Below are positions 37,749-48,900 of a DNA stretch of 64,000 nucleotides, one piece after another; within the stretch, counting starts at the first letter, position 1; each line of letters begins with the position of its first letter. The stretch comes from Bordetella flabilis (GTDB taxonomy: Bacteria > Pseudomonadota > Gammaproteobacteria > Burkholderiales > Burkholderiaceae_B), in assembly GCF_001676725.1 (NCBI RefSeq), contig NZ_CP016172.1, positions 4,712,001-4,776,000 of the forward strand. The letters run 5' to 3'. Both the position numbers and the translations under genes were made by a program. The notes beneath the pieces are model-generated. The model was given only the letters and a program-made list of their open reading frames with translations. It searched no databases and was not told the DNA's origin.

Positions 37749-39011
37749 ATGGCGGGCCGTACCATCGCGGAGAAGATCCTGGGCCGCGCAGCGGGCAAGC
37801 CGGTGCGGGCGGGAGAATTGGCGATTTGCGAGCCGGACATCGCCATGGGCACGGACGGCTCGATTCCGATGGCCCTGGACTACCTGCACAGCATGCGTCC
37901 CGGCGCGGCGCCCCGCCATCCGGAACGCCTGGTGTTCGCGCTGGACCATTACGGTCCGGTGTCCGGAGACAAGGCCCTGGCATTGCAGGCGCGCGCCCGG
38001 GCCTACGGGCGCCGGCACGGCATCCTCATCCATGAAGCCGGCACGGGCATTGGCCACCAGCTGATACTGGAAACCGGCCTGGCCCGTCCCGGCCTGCTGA
38101 TGGTGGGCGCCGATTCGCACAGCACCTCGTACGGGGCAGTGAACGCCTTCGCCACCGGCATCGGCTCGTCCGACCTGGCGGGGGTGATGCTGTGCGGGCA
38201 GATCTGGCTGAAGGTGCCCGACACCATCCGTGTCGCGCTGCACGGCGCCTTGCGCGAAGGCGTTTCGGCCAAGGACGTCGCGCTCAGGCTGGCACGCGAT
38301 CTCGGGGCCGATGGCGCGGCCTACCAGGTCCTGGAATTCACCGGCCCGGGCGTCGCGGCGCTCGATATGGACGACCGCATCGTGCTGTCGAATATGTCCG
38401 TGGAGGTCGGCGCGAAAGCCGGCATCTTTCCCTGCGACGCCGTCACGGCGCGATGGCTGCACGCGTGCGGTGCGGCGCCGCCGCAGCCAGTCCAGCGCGA
38501 TGACGACGCGCAGTATGTCCGCACCCTGACCCTGTTGCTGGACGAGGTCGTCCCCCAGGTCGCGCTACCGCATCGGGTGGACAACGTCATGGATGCCGCC
38601 AGGGTGCCGTCCACGCGCGTCGACATGGTCTACCTGGGCACCTGCACCGGCGGCCGCGCGCGCGATTATGCCGAGGCGCTGGCTGAAATCCGCAGCGGTG
38701 GCGGGATCGCCGCCGGGGTACGGGTTATCGTCACGCCCGCCTCGCTGGCCGTGCAGCAGGAACTGGAGCGCGACGGCACGCTGGACGCCTTCAAGGCGCT
38801 GGGCGCCGAACTGCAGCCGCCCGGTTGCGGCTCCTGCTGCGGCACCTGCGGCACCGTGCCGGCCGCCGGCCAGAACGTGGTCTCCACCGCCAACCGCAAC
38901 TTCAAGGGAAGAATGGGCAACGCGCAGGCCGCCATCTACCTGGCCTCGCCGCGCCTCTGCGGCCGGGCCGCGGCGACCGGCAGCATCGGCTCACCGGAGG
39001 ACGCGCGATGA
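37749..39011 (+). CDS. Aconitase-family hydro-lyase, large subunit (LeuC/homoaconitase-like)
   Basis: This 420-residue iron-sulfur hydro-lyase subunit has the [4Fe-4S] ligands Cys299 (YLGTCTGGRARDYAEAL), Cys360 and Cys363 (PPGCGSCCGTCGT). An extra Cys364 and Cys367 sit beside them. The substrate-site segments VGADSHSTSYGAVNAFATGI (one block) and FALDHYGP are clear. Length and pattern fit the prokaryotic LeuC/HacA/2,3-dimethylmalate dehydratase group. The substrate is probably a 2- or 3-hydroxy di- or tricarboxylate. Ordinary isopropylmalate isomerase is less likely because no leuA or leuB is nearby. A GAAGGGG ribosome-binding site precedes the ATG. Confidence 0.88.
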   Translation: MAGRTIAEKILGRAAGKPVRAGELAICEPDIAMGTDGSIPMALDYLHSMRPGAAPRHPERLVFALDHYGPVSGDKALALQARARAYGRRHGILIHEAGTGIGHQLILETGLARPGLLMVGADSHSTSYGAVNAFATGIGSSDLAGVMLCGQIWLKVPDTIRVALHGALREGVSAKDVALRLARDLGADGAAYQVLEFTGPGVAALDMDDRIVLSNMSVEVGAKAGIFPCDAVTARWLHACGAAPPQPVQRDDDAQYVRTLTLLLDEVVPQVALPHRVDNVMDAARVPSTRVDMVYLGTCTGGRARDYAEALAEIRSGGGIAAGVRVIVTPASLAVQQELERDGTLDAFKALGAELQPPGCGSCCGTCGTVPAAGQNVVSTANRNFKGRMGNAQAAIYLASPRLCGRAAATGSIGSPEDAR

Positions 39012-39520
39012 AGCTCCTGCCGCTGGAAGGCCGCGCCCGCGTCGTGGGCGACGACATCAGCACCGACACCATCATCTCGTCGCACCGCAAGAAAGACAGC
39101 ATCGATCCGGCGCACCTGCGGAATTACCTCCTGGAAGACCTGGACGCAGGCTTCGCCGCATCGGTGCGGCCGGGCGACATCCTGGTCGCGGGCTGCAATT
39201 TCGGCTGCGGTTCGGCGATGGAAGTGGCGGTGACGGTGGTGCTGGGCGCCGGCATCAAGGCCGTCGTCGCGCGCAGTTTCGCGCGCACCTATCTGCGCAA
39301 TGCCATGAACAACGGCCTGCTGGCGATCGAAGCGGATACGCGCGGCGTCGGCGAAGGCGACGGCCTTCGCCTGGCGGCCGACGGCCAGCGCGGCCTTGAA
39401 CTGGAGGTCAATGGGCACACGCGGATTCCCTGCGCGCCCATGCCCGAATTCATGCTGCAGATGCTGGAGGCCGGCGGCCTGGTCCCGTACCTGCGCGCGC
39501 ATGGCCGCTTCGCCGGCTGA
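39008..39520 (+). CDS. Aconitase-family hydro-lyase, small subunit (LeuD/homoaconitase-like)
   Basis: This 170-residue swivel-domain subunit starts ATGA-overlapped with the large subunit stop (39008-39011). Motifs are DDISTDTIISSHRKKDSIDP (one block), the substrate loop GCNFGCGSAMEVAV and the Arg-containing RSFARTYLRNAMNNGLLAIE (one block). The length is that of archaeal and type 2 LeuD rather than the 200-residue enterobacterial form, again pointing to the homoaconitase/dimethylmalate side of the family. Confidence 0.88.
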   Translation: MKLLPLEGRARVVGDDISTDTIISSHRKKDSIDPAHLRNYLLEDLDAGFAASVRPGDILVAGCNFGCGSAMEVAVTVVLGAGIKAVVARSFARTYLRNAMNNGLLAIEADTRGVGEGDGLRLAADGQRGLELEVNGHTRIPCAPMPEFMLQMLEAGGLVPYLRAHGRFAG

Positions 39521-39560
39521 CGCGCCCACGCTTTTCCATTGCTCCTTCGAGGACGTTTTC

Positions 39561-40766
<1,206 letters not shown>

Positions 40767-40841
40767 CGTCCGGGTGACGGGCACGTGAAGAACCGCGGCC
40801 ACGCGGCCAGAAGTCCAACTTGAACGACGAAGGGGAAGAAC

Positions 40842-41819
40842 ATGAATTACCGCAAGCTGCTGGGGCTGTCCCTGGTGACCATGGCGCTGGGCGCCGCCGC
40901 GCCCGCGTGCGCGCAGACGGCGTTTCCGCAAGGGCCGATGACCTTGGTCATCCCGTTCTCGCCGGGCGGGTCGACCGACGTGATCGGCCGTCTCCTGGCC
41001 GAGAAGATGGGCGCGGCCCTGGGCCAGAGCGTGATCGTGGAGAACCGCCCGGGCGCCGGCGGCAATATCGGCGCATCGCTGGTCGCGCGGGCCAAGCCCG
41101 ACGGCCATACCTTGCTGCTGGGGACGACCGGCGTGCTGGCGGTCAACGAGTTCATCTACGCCAATCCCGGCTATTCGGTCGAACGCGACCTGACGCCCGT
41201 CGCCTACACCGCCTCGATAAGCAACGTGCTGATCGTCAACAAGGACCTGCCGGTCACCAACGTGGCCGAGCTCATCAAGCTGGCCAAGGCCAAGCCGGGC
41301 CAGTTGTCCTTCGCATCCTCGGGGGCCGGCAGCTCCACCCACCTGTCGGGCGAGCTCTTCAAGCGCATGGCCGACGTGGACATCATGCACGTCCCCTACA
41401 AGGGCAGCGGCCAGGCGCTGGTGGACCTGGTGGGCGGCCAGATCAGCATGATCTTCGACAACGCGCCCTCGGCGGTCCCCATGGCGCAATCGGGCAAGGT
41501 CAAGGCGCTTGCAGTCACCAGCATGAAACCCCTGCCCGCGCTGCCGGAAGCGCCGACGCTGGACCAGGCGGGACTGAAGGGCTACGAGTCCCTGTCGTGG
41601 ACCGGCATCGTCGCGCCCAAGGGTACGCCGCCGGACGTCATCGCCAAGCTCAACGCCACGCTGAACACCATCCTGGCCGACAAGGGGGTGCAGCAGCGCA
41701 TGGCTGAACTCGGCGCCCAGACCACGGGTGGAACCCCGCAGGACTTCACCGCCCATATGCAGGCCGAACGCGCCAAATGGGGCAAGCTGGTCAAGGAAGC
41801 CGGCATCAAGGCGAACTAG
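40842..41819 (+). CDS. Bug-family periplasmic binding protein (TctC-like)
   Basis: This 325-residue periplasmic receptor of the Bordetella uptake gene family has a signal peptide of residues 1-25 (MNYRKLLGLSLVTMALGAAA then PACAQ). The family hallmarks are VIPFSPGGSTDVIGRLLAEK (one block), ENRPGAGGNIGA and LLLGTTGVLAVNEFIY. Bug proteins bind carboxylates, often for a tripartite tricarboxylate transporter or as sensors; no TctA or TctB is in the window. As the last gene of the aconitase-like operon it probably binds the pathway substrate. Confidence 0.92.
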   Translation: MNYRKLLGLSLVTMALGAAAPACAQTAFPQGPMTLVIPFSPGGSTDVIGRLLAEKMGAALGQSVIVENRPGAGGNIGASLVARAKPDGHTLLLGTTGVLAVNEFIYANPGYSVERDLTPVAYTASISNVLIVNKDLPVTNVAELIKLAKAKPGQLSFASSGAGSSTHLSGELFKRMADVDIMHVPYKGSGQALVDLVGGQISMIFDNAPSAVPMAQSGKVKALAVTSMKPLPALPEAPTLDQAGLKGYESLSWTGIVAPKGTPPDVIAKLNATLNTILADKGVQQRMAELGAQTTGGTPQDFTAHMQAERAKWGKLVKEAGIKAN

Positions 41820-41883
41820 CCCCGCAGCCAGGGAAGACCGCCGGGCCGACGCAAGGGCATTGCGTCAGCGCCCCGGCTGGCAA

Positions 41884-41911
41884 GCAAGGCGCCCACCGGG
41901 CGCCTTTTTGC
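41884..41911 (+). terminator. Intrinsic terminator of the aconitase-like operon
   Basis: AGGCGCCC-ACC-GGGCGCCTTTTT: a GC stem with a 3-base loop and a T5 tail, about 65 bases after the Bug gene stop. The AGCA and TGCT outside the arms extend the pairing. Confidence 0.85.
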
Positions 41912-41951
41912 TGCACCACAGCAAAAGCGACGTGCCGCCCGCGCACTAGAT

Positions 41952-41978
41952 TGTGCGGTTTTATCAATTGCGTTGTGC
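41952..41978. promoter_or_regulatory. 27-bp shared element, copy 2 (promoter of the TPP/acyl-CoA dehydrogenase operon)
   Basis: TGTGCGGTTTTATCAAT, five variable bases, TGTGC. It matches the element at 36491-36517 in 21 of 27 positions with the same 22-bp TGTGC spacing. A possible promoter overlaps its right edge: TTGCGT (41968-41973), 18 bases, TATTCT (41992-41997). The TPP enzyme begins at 42036. This is the arrangement expected of an activator site. Confidence 0.65.
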
Positions 41979-42035
41979 GGGTTTGGAACACTATTCTCAC
42001 GATTACCTTTGTCCGCGTTCATCGAATTCCATCCC

Positions 42036-43724
42036 ATGCCGACTCCGCAGCCATCCCGCCTGGGCGGGCATATTCTTGTCGATCAACTCATTGCCCAGGG
42101 CGTGAAGCACGTGTTCTGCGTGCCTGGCGAAAGCTACCTGGCCGTCCTGGACGGCCTGCATGACGCCCGTATCGAGGTCACGGTCTGTCGCCAGGAAGGC
42201 GGCGCCGCCATGATGGCCGATGCCCATGGGAAGCTCACCGGCGAGCCGGGCATCTGCATGGTCACCCGCGGGCCGGGGGCGTCGAACGCCCTGGCGGGCG
42301 TGCACATCGCGATGCAGGATTCCACCCCCCTGATCCTTTTCGTAGGCCAGATCGAACGCGGCATGCGCGAGCGCGAAGCCTTCCAGGAGATGGATTACCG
42401 CGCCGTGTTCGGCACCCAGGCGAAATGGGTGACCGAAATCGACCAGGTCGAACGCATTCCCGAACTGGTATCGCGCGCCTTCCACGTCGCGACCTCGGGC
42501 CGGCCCGGGCCCGTGGTCATCGCGCTGCCCGAGGACATGCTGGTCGAAACGGCCGAAGTCGCCGACGCGCCGCATTACGAAGTCATCGATAGCGCGCCCA
42601 CGCCGGCGCAACTGGCCGAACTCGAAACGCTGCTGAAGTCGGCCCGCGCGCCCATCGCCATCCTGGGCGGCGCGCGCTGGGACGCCGACGCCGTGCAGGG
42701 TTTCGCCGATTTCGCCACCCGCTTCCAATTGCCGGTCGCGGTGTCGTTCAGGCGGCAGATGCTGTTCCCGGCCGACCATCCCTGCTACGCCGGCGACGTC
42801 GGCATCGGCCTGAACCCGGCCCTGCTCAAGCGCGTGCAGGATGCGGACGTGGTGCTGCTGGTGGGCGGCCGCATGTCGGAAATGCCCAGCCAGTCCTATA
42901 CGCTCTTCGACATCCCCGTGCCCAGGCAGAAGCTGGTGCATGTGCATCCGGACAGCGGCGAATTGAACCGCGTGTATCGTGCGACGCTGGCGATCAATGC
43001 CTCCCCCATCGCCTTCACCCAGGCGCTGGCGGACCTACGCCCCACGAGCGGCGCGGCGGGGTGGCCGCAGGATACGGAAGCGGCGCATGCCTCGTATCTG
43101 TCGTGGAGCGACCCTGCCGCGGTCAGAACCCCGGGCGCCCTGCAGATGGGCGCTGTGATGCAGACGCTGCGCGAAACCCTGCCCGCCGACGCCATCATGA
43201 CCAACGGCGCGGGCAATTACGCCACCTGGCTGCATCGCTTCCACCGCTTCCAGCGCTACGGCACGCAGTTGGCGCCCACGTCCGGCTCCATGGGTTATGG
43301 CCTGCCGGCTGCGGTGGGCGCCAAGCGGGTGTATCCCGACCGCACGGTGGTCTGCCTGGCCGGCGACGGCTGCTTCCTGATGCATGGCCAGGAGTTCGCG
43401 ACGGCGGTGCAGTACGACCTGCCCATTCTGGTGCTGGTCATCGACAACCGCATGTACGGCACCATCCGCATGCACCAGGAACGGCACTATCCGGGCCGGG
43501 TTTCGGCGACGGAACTGCGCAATCCCGATTTCGCCGCCTATGCGCGCGCCTTCGGCGGCCACGGCGAACGCGTCGAATCCACGGAGGAATTCGCGCCGGC
43601 ATTGCAGCGCGCGCTGTCCAGCGGCAAGCCTGCCATCGTGCATTGCCTGATCGACCCCGAGGTCATCACGCCGACCACCACCCTCGAGAAGATCCGCGAC
43701 GCGGCATTGAAGGCCAGGCACTGA
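42036..43724 (+). CDS. Thiamine diphosphate-dependent enzyme (acetolactate synthase-like)
   Basis: This is a 562-residue ThDP enzyme with three domains. The proton-relay Glu54 is in CRQEGGAAMMADAHGKLTGE (one block). The ThDP/Mg motif begins at about residue 443 (AGDGCFLMHGQEF) and ends with the Asn in VIDNRMYG. It is nearest to the large-subunit-like decarboxylase/ligase group that includes acetolactate synthase and oxalyl-CoA or benzaldehyde-type enzymes. No small regulatory subunit gene is present. Residues GAGNYATWLHRFHRFQRYGT (one block) suggest a specialised substrate. It is followed by an acyl-CoA dehydrogenase, so formation or use of an acyl-CoA or aldehyde intermediate is a reasonable inference. 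Confidence 0.88.
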   Translation: MPTPQPSRLGGHILVDQLIAQGVKHVFCVPGESYLAVLDGLHDARIEVTVCRQEGGAAMMADAHGKLTGEPGICMVTRGPGASNALAGVHIAMQDSTPLILFVGQIERGMREREAFQEMDYRAVFGTQAKWVTEIDQVERIPELVSRAFHVATSGRPGPVVIALPEDMLVETAEVADAPHYEVIDSAPTPAQLAELETLLKSARAPIAILGGARWDADAVQGFADFATRFQLPVAVSFRRQMLFPADHPCYAGDVGIGLNPALLKRVQDADVVLLVGGRMSEMPSQSYTLFDIPVPRQKLVHVHPDSGELNRVYRATLAINASPIAFTQALADLRPTSGAAGWPQDTEAAHASYLSWSDPAAVRTPGALQMGAVMQTLRETLPADAIMTNGAGNYATWLHRFHRFQRYGTQLAPTSGSMGYGLPAAVGAKRVYPDRTVVCLAGDGCFLMHGQEFATAVQYDLPILVLVIDNRMYGTIRMHQERHYPGRVSATELRNPDFAAYARAFGGHGERVESTEEFAPALQRALSSGKPAIVHCLIDPEVITPTTTLEKIRDAALKARH

Positions 43725-43778
43725 TACGCGGCACGCACGGTCCACGATTTGAAAACCAGCAAGACCAGGAGTTTTTCG

Positions 43779-44972
43779 ATGTCATCCAATCCTTCTTTCC
43801 ATTGGCAGGATCCGCTGTTGCTCGACGCGCAGCTCAACGAGGACGAACGCATGGTGCGCGAGGCGGCTGCCGCGTACGCGCAGGACAAGCTGGCGCCGCG
43901 CGTGCTGGAAGCGTTTCGCCATGAAAAAACCGATCCGGCCATCTTCCGCGAAATGGGCGAGCTGGGGCTGCTGGGCCCGACCATCCCGACCGAATACGGC
44001 GGCGCCGGCCTGAACTATGTCTGCTATGGCCTGATCGCGCGCGAAGTGGAACGCATCGACTCCGGCTATCGCTCGATGATGAGCGTGCAGTCGTCCCTGG
44101 TCATGGTGCCGATCAATGAATTCGGCAGCGAAGAACAGAAAAGCAAATACCTGCCCAAGCTCGCCAGCGGGGAATGGATAGGCTGCTTCGGATTGACCGA
44201 ACCGAATCACGGCTCGGACCCCGGCAGCATGGAAACGCGTGCGGTATTGAGCGGATCCACCTACAGGCTGACCGGCAGCAAGATGTGGATCACCAATTCG
44301 CCGATCGCCGATGTATTCGTGGTCTGGGCCAAGTGCGTCGGCGGCGATCACGACGGCAAGATCCGTGGCTTCATCCTGGAAAAGGGCATGAAGGGCCTGT
44401 CCGCGCCGGCCATCCACGGCAAGGTCGGCTTGCGCGCGTCCATTACCGGCGAAGTGGTCATGGACGAAGTCGAGGTATCCGAGGCGCAAATGCTGCCGCA
44501 CGTCAGCGGACTGAAGGGACCCTTCACCTGCCTGAATTCCGCGCGCTATGGCATTGCCTGGGGCGCGCTGGGCGCGGCCGAGTTCTGCTGGCATACCGCG
44601 CGCCAGTACACCATGGACCGCAAGCAGTTCGGCCGCCCGTTGGCGGCCAACCAGCTCATACAGAAAAAGCTCGCGGACATGCAGACGGAAATCACGCTGG
44701 GCCTGCAAGGCTGCCTGCGGCTGGGACGCATGAAGGACGAAGGAACGGCGGCCGTGGAAATCACCTCGCTGATGAAGCGCAATTCCTGCGGCAAGGCCCT
44801 GGACGTGGCCCGCATGGCGCGCGACATGATGGGCGGCAACGGCATTTCCGACGAGTTCGGCGTGGCGCGCCACCTGGTCAACCTGGAAGTCGTCAACACC
44901 TATGAAGGCACGCACGACGTGCATGCCTTGATCCTGGGCCGCGCGCAGACCGGCATCCAGGCGTTCTGCTGA
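43779..44972 (+). CDS. gcdH: Glutaryl-CoA dehydrogenase
   Basis: This 397-residue acyl-CoA dehydrogenase oxidises and decarboxylates glutaryl-CoA to crotonyl-CoA, an end step of lysine, tryptophan and aromatic degradation. The family features [20 protein letters not shown] (one block) at the N-terminus, [20 protein letters not shown] (one block), and the catalytic Glu at about 377 in [20 protein letters not shown] (one block) match GcdH, not short-chain dehydrogenases. The ATG at 43779 has AGGAG upstream. It is 54 bases after the TPP enzyme, in the same operon. A CaiB-type CoA transferase often partners GcdH but is absent here. Confidence 0.93.
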   Translation: MSSNPSFHWQDPLLLDAQLNEDERMVREAAAAYAQDKLAPRVLEAFRHEKTDPAIFREMGELGLLGPTIPTEYGGAGLNYVCYGLIAREVERIDSGYRSMMSVQSSLVMVPINEFGSEEQKSKYLPKLASGEWIGCFGLTEPNHGSDPGSMETRAVLSGSTYRLTGSKMWITNSPIADVFVVWAKCVGGDHDGKIRGFILEKGMKGLSAPAIHGKVGLRASITGEVVMDEVEVSEAQMLPHVSGLKGPFTCLNSARYGIAWGALGAAEFCWHTARQYTMDRKQFGRPLAANQLIQKKLADMQTEITLGLQGCLRLGRMKDEGTAAVEITSLMKRNSCGKALDVARMARDMMGGNGISDEFGVARHLVNLEVVNTYEGTHDVHALILGRAQTGIQAFC

Positions 44973-44990
44973 ACCGGGCTGCCAGGCTCA

Positions 44991-45025
44991 CGCCGTTCCC
45001 GCGGGCCGGACCCGCGCGAACGGCG
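44991..45025 (+). terminator. Hairpin after gcdH
   Basis: CGCCGTTC / GAACGGCG (8 bp) encloses CGCGGG / CCCGCG (6 bp), with one C-C mismatch and a CCGGA loop. It starts 18 bases after the gcdH stop. There is no T-run, so it may be a factor-dependent or mRNA-end structure. Confidence 0.4.
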
Positions 45026-45186
45026 AACGCGGCGAATGGCAAGCAGCAACCAACGGGGTGCCGCGCCCCGCTCAACACTCCGATACCAAACATTACGCCC
45101 TGCCCCCGTGCCGAGCCCGGGGACCATGGCGATACTGTCCGCGCACGGATTTTCGACGCACGAGGCGCTCGAGGGGGAGTGGCCGC

Positions 45187-45894
45187 ATGGACGATTGGGA
45201 GCGAGAGCGGGTAGAGCTATTGCTGGTGGCGGGCAACCAGCAGCGCTTTTTCAACCTCCTGCGCGACATCGCGGGACGGCTGGGCTTCGACTACTACGCC
45301 TTCGGCATGCGGTTGCCCTTGCCGGTCAGCAACCCCAGGCTGATCCTTCACGATAATTGCCCGGCGGGATGGCAATGGGCCACGATGACCACCGCCCTGG
45401 CGTTTGCAAGAACAGGCAGCGGCCCGATCGACGATGCGACGAACCCGCTGGTCTGGTCTACCGAACTTCCCATGTATCCCCCGCCGTTCTGGCAAGACGC
45501 CACAATGCATGGCCTGAAGGCGGGCTGGGGCCAGACATGCCACGGCCCCAGGGGCGTCAGCAGCGCACTCAACCTGGCGAGCACCCAGTCCCGGATGCCC
45601 AGGGACCTGGACCAACTGTCGCCGCGCCTGACCTGGCTGGCCCACACGGCGCACCGTGGCCTTGCCCAGTTGCTGATACCGAAATACATGCCTGAAACCC
45701 GCGCCAGTCTTTCGGGCCAGGAAGTCCAGATACTGCGGCTGACCGCCGACGGCAAGACCAGCGGCGCCATCGGCCGCATCATGCACATCTCCGAACGGAC
45801 CGTGAATTTCCATATGGAGAAAATCCTCCAGAAGCTGACGGCGGCCAACAAGACCGCCGCCGCGCTGAAGGCCGCGATGCTCGGCTTGCTGTAG
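45187..45894 (+). CDS. LuxR-family regulator with autoinducer-binding domain (LuxR solo)
   Basis: This 235-residue regulator has an N-terminal autoinducer-binding domain (residues about 10-150) and a C-terminal LuxR HTH (LSGQEVQILRLTADGKTSGA, one block, then SERTVNFHMEKILQKLTAAN, one block). No luxI synthase gene is in the window. The two pocket tryptophans (PAGW and NPLVW) are 28 residues apart, exactly as W57 and W85 of TraR. At that spacing Tyr61, Asp70 and Pro71 are replaced by Thr, Arg and Thr. GGGGGAG upstream of the ATG at 45187 fixes the start. It converges with the autotransporter gene, only 7 bases between the stops. Confidence 0.9.
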   Translation: MDDWERERVELLLVAGNQQRFFNLLRDIAGRLGFDYYAFGMRLPLPVSNPRLILHDNCPAGWQWATMTTALAFARTGSGPIDDATNPLVWSTELPMYPPPFWQDATMHGLKAGWGQTCHGPRGVSSALNLASTQSRMPRDLDQLSPRLTWLAHTAHRGLAQLLIPKYMPETRASLSGQEVQILRLTADGKTSGAIGRIMHISERTVNFHMEKILQKLTAANKTAAALKAAMLGLL

Positions 45895-45901
45895 GGCGGC
45901 C

Positions 45902-48900
45902 CTAGAACAGATACCGTATCCCCACATTCGCGGACACCGAGCTCGTGCCGTGGCCGAGGCGCTGCTGCCCGGACAGATCGCCGTAGACGGACAGGTTGGG
46001 CGTAAGCCGCCCCGTGGCGCCGACCTGCAGCTGCAGCGCCGTGCCGACCGTGCCGGGCGTGAACGAGGTATCCGCCAGCTTGACTTCGTTGTTGCCACCC
46101 CAGGTTTGCAAGAGGTTGGCCGCCACATACGGCTTCCATTGCGGCGCCGAGGGCACCGGAATGGATACCTTCACGCCGCCGCGGGCCGTCAGGTAGGTGT
46201 TGTCGCTCCAGTCGGTATGGACGCCGTCCACGTCGGTGTGATCGTCGAAGCGGAACGTCTGGCTCATCAACTGCAATTGCGGTTCGATCACGTAGCCGTT
46301 GTCGAGCGTGAAGGCCTTGCCGGTCTCCACGGACGCTTCCAGGCTATTGCCCTTGATCTTTCCGGCCTTGCCGCTCTTGTCGGTTTCGATATCGCCGTCG
46401 AAGGTGCCCGCCGACAGCACGCCGTCGACGTACCAGCCGCTCTTGTGCTGCCATGTGCCGGTCAGCGCCAGGCTGCGCGCATCGACCCGGAATTTGCTGG
46501 ATTCCGCATCCTCCGTCTTCGGACGCACGGATGTCGAGCCGATGGTCACCGCCGCGCCCAGGCGCAGGTTCTGGTCCTGGTCCGCCAGGTGCAGCCAGTT
46601 GCCGCCGATCTGCATGGCCTGGATGTCCTGGTGGAAGTCGTAGCCATAGTCATCGAAATCCCGGTTGGAACGGTAGCTGCTGCTGGAGGCGATGACGCGG
46701 CTGAACATTTCAGCTCGGTTGTCCGGCGGCGGACCGTCGTCCCCGCGGATTTCTCCCAGGCGACGGTTGAGGCTGCTCATGACCGTGGCGCCATAGTTCT
46801 GCATGGCCAATGGCGCGACCAGGTCGGAGCTCGCCTGCGCCACGACGGCAGGACGTCCGCCGCCGGGTCCACCCGGACCGCCCGGCCCCCCGGGACCGCC
46901 GCCGGGCGCGGGGACGCCCGGAACGGGATTGCCATTCGCGTCCAGATAGGCCGTCTGCAGGCGATAATCCCAATCCAGGCTGGACGCGCCCAACAGCGAT
47001 TGCGAAGCCGCCGTCTGTCCTGGCCCATAGGCGAAGACCCGGTACTGGTAGGGGCTGCCGTTGGCCGCGACATAACCGCCGGCCAGCTTGAACGAATCGC
47101 CCGATGCGTTGCCGGAGACCTGGGCCAGCGAGATGCCTTCCGTCGGCACCATCAGGTTGTTCAGCGACGTGTTCGTGTTCGCGCCGGTTCCCGTAGTATT
47201 GAGCTGTAGCGTCGTCGTGCCGGTCACGTTGCCCTTGATGAGCAAGCGGTCGGTGCTTTGCGCCGCCAAGGGGCCGCCGGTATTCAGGGCCGTGTTCATC
47301 ACCACGGTGCCACCGCCGTTGTAATCGCCGTTTACCGTCAGCGATTTATACGCCCCGCCGGACGGCGCGCCGAAGGCCACCGTACCGGCATTGGTCAGGC
47401 CGCTCACGGTCGCATCGCCTGTGACATTCCAGACGCTGGATGCGTCGTTCACATTCACCGCCGCGGTGCTGGTGGCATCCCCCAGCGTGGGCGTGCCCGT
47501 ATAGACGCTGCCGTTATTCAGATTCAGGACCAGCCCGGCGCCCGCGTCGGCGCGCAGCGTGCCCGACAAGGCCTGGCCGTCCGCGTTCAGCGTGCCTTGG
47601 CCGCCGGCCACGCGATACAGCGCCTTGCCCGCGGCAGCGTTCAAGGTTGTCCCGCTCAGGTTGACCACGCTCGCACCGTCGGAAACGATCGCGTCATCGG
47701 CGCTGTTGATCGTACCGCCCGTGAAACCGACGGTGCTGCCATGCACCGCAACGGCGGCGGTCCCAGCCGCCGTGCTGTCCACGGTGGCCGCCCCCATATC
47801 GAGTTCCCCGGCGTTGGCGACGACCCCGCCCACCTGGCTCGCGCCGCTCAAGGCCAGGCGGCCGGCGCCGTTCTTGGTGAAGGTAAGGCCGGCGCCGTTG
47901 TCGACCACGGCGCGCCAAGTCGTGTCCTGGCCGGCCTCCACATTGACCGCGCCCGCCGTGCGCAGTTCGATATTGCGCGCGGAGCTGAAGCTGCCGCCAA
48001 CATCCAGGTCGCCGCCATCCAGCACCACTTCGCGGGCGACCGAGGTATCGCCCAGGTTGCTATCGCTGGTGACCTTCAGGGTCCCGCCTTCGATGCGCGT
48101 GTTGCCGACATAATTGTTGGCGCCGCTCAATTCGAGGGTGCCGGCCCCCTGCTTGACGACGAATATGCCCTGGCCGTTCGGCGTGGTGCCATCGCCCAGG
48201 TGGTACGCCACCGTCTGCGTGGCGCCCGCGCCGACGTTATAGGTCATGTTGTCGTCGGCGCCGATGATGCCGCCCTGGCTGGCATTGGCGCCCTGGTTCA
48301 CCGTGATGTTGGGCCAGTTGTTCGCCGTCGTCTCATTGGGCGGGCCGACATCCGACAGGTCCAGCCAGCCGCCATCGAGCGTCACCGTCCTGGTGAACGT
48401 GGCGGGGGTGACGTTGCGGATCGCCAGGACACCGGACTCGATATCCGTGCCGCCCACATAACCGAACGCGTTGTTGCCCGACAGGATAAGCGTGCCCGGG
48501 CCTTTCTTTATCAGGCCCATGCCAGCCGCGTTACCGCCCGTCAGCGTGCCGGAGAATGTACCCGTGCTGGTGCCATCCAGGTTGTTGACACCGTCGACGG
48601 TCAGGGAGTTCGCGCCCAGATTGATCGTGCCGTCGCCGGAGATCATGCCGGTATTGAAATTCCCGTCGGGATTCGACACCGCCGACACGTCGAGCACGCC
48701 GGGCCCGCTCACATTGAAGGTGCGCTGGGTGGCATTGGCGGCCCCCGCCACCGCCAGCGTACCGTCCTGCACCAGAACGCCGCCGCCGCTGCCGGCGCCG
48801 AAATTGAACACATTGGCGCCCGAAAGCGTCAGGGTGCCGGTCCCCGCCTTGGTCAACCGGCCATTGCCTTGCGGCGCGTCCTGAATCGTGCCGCTGAAAT

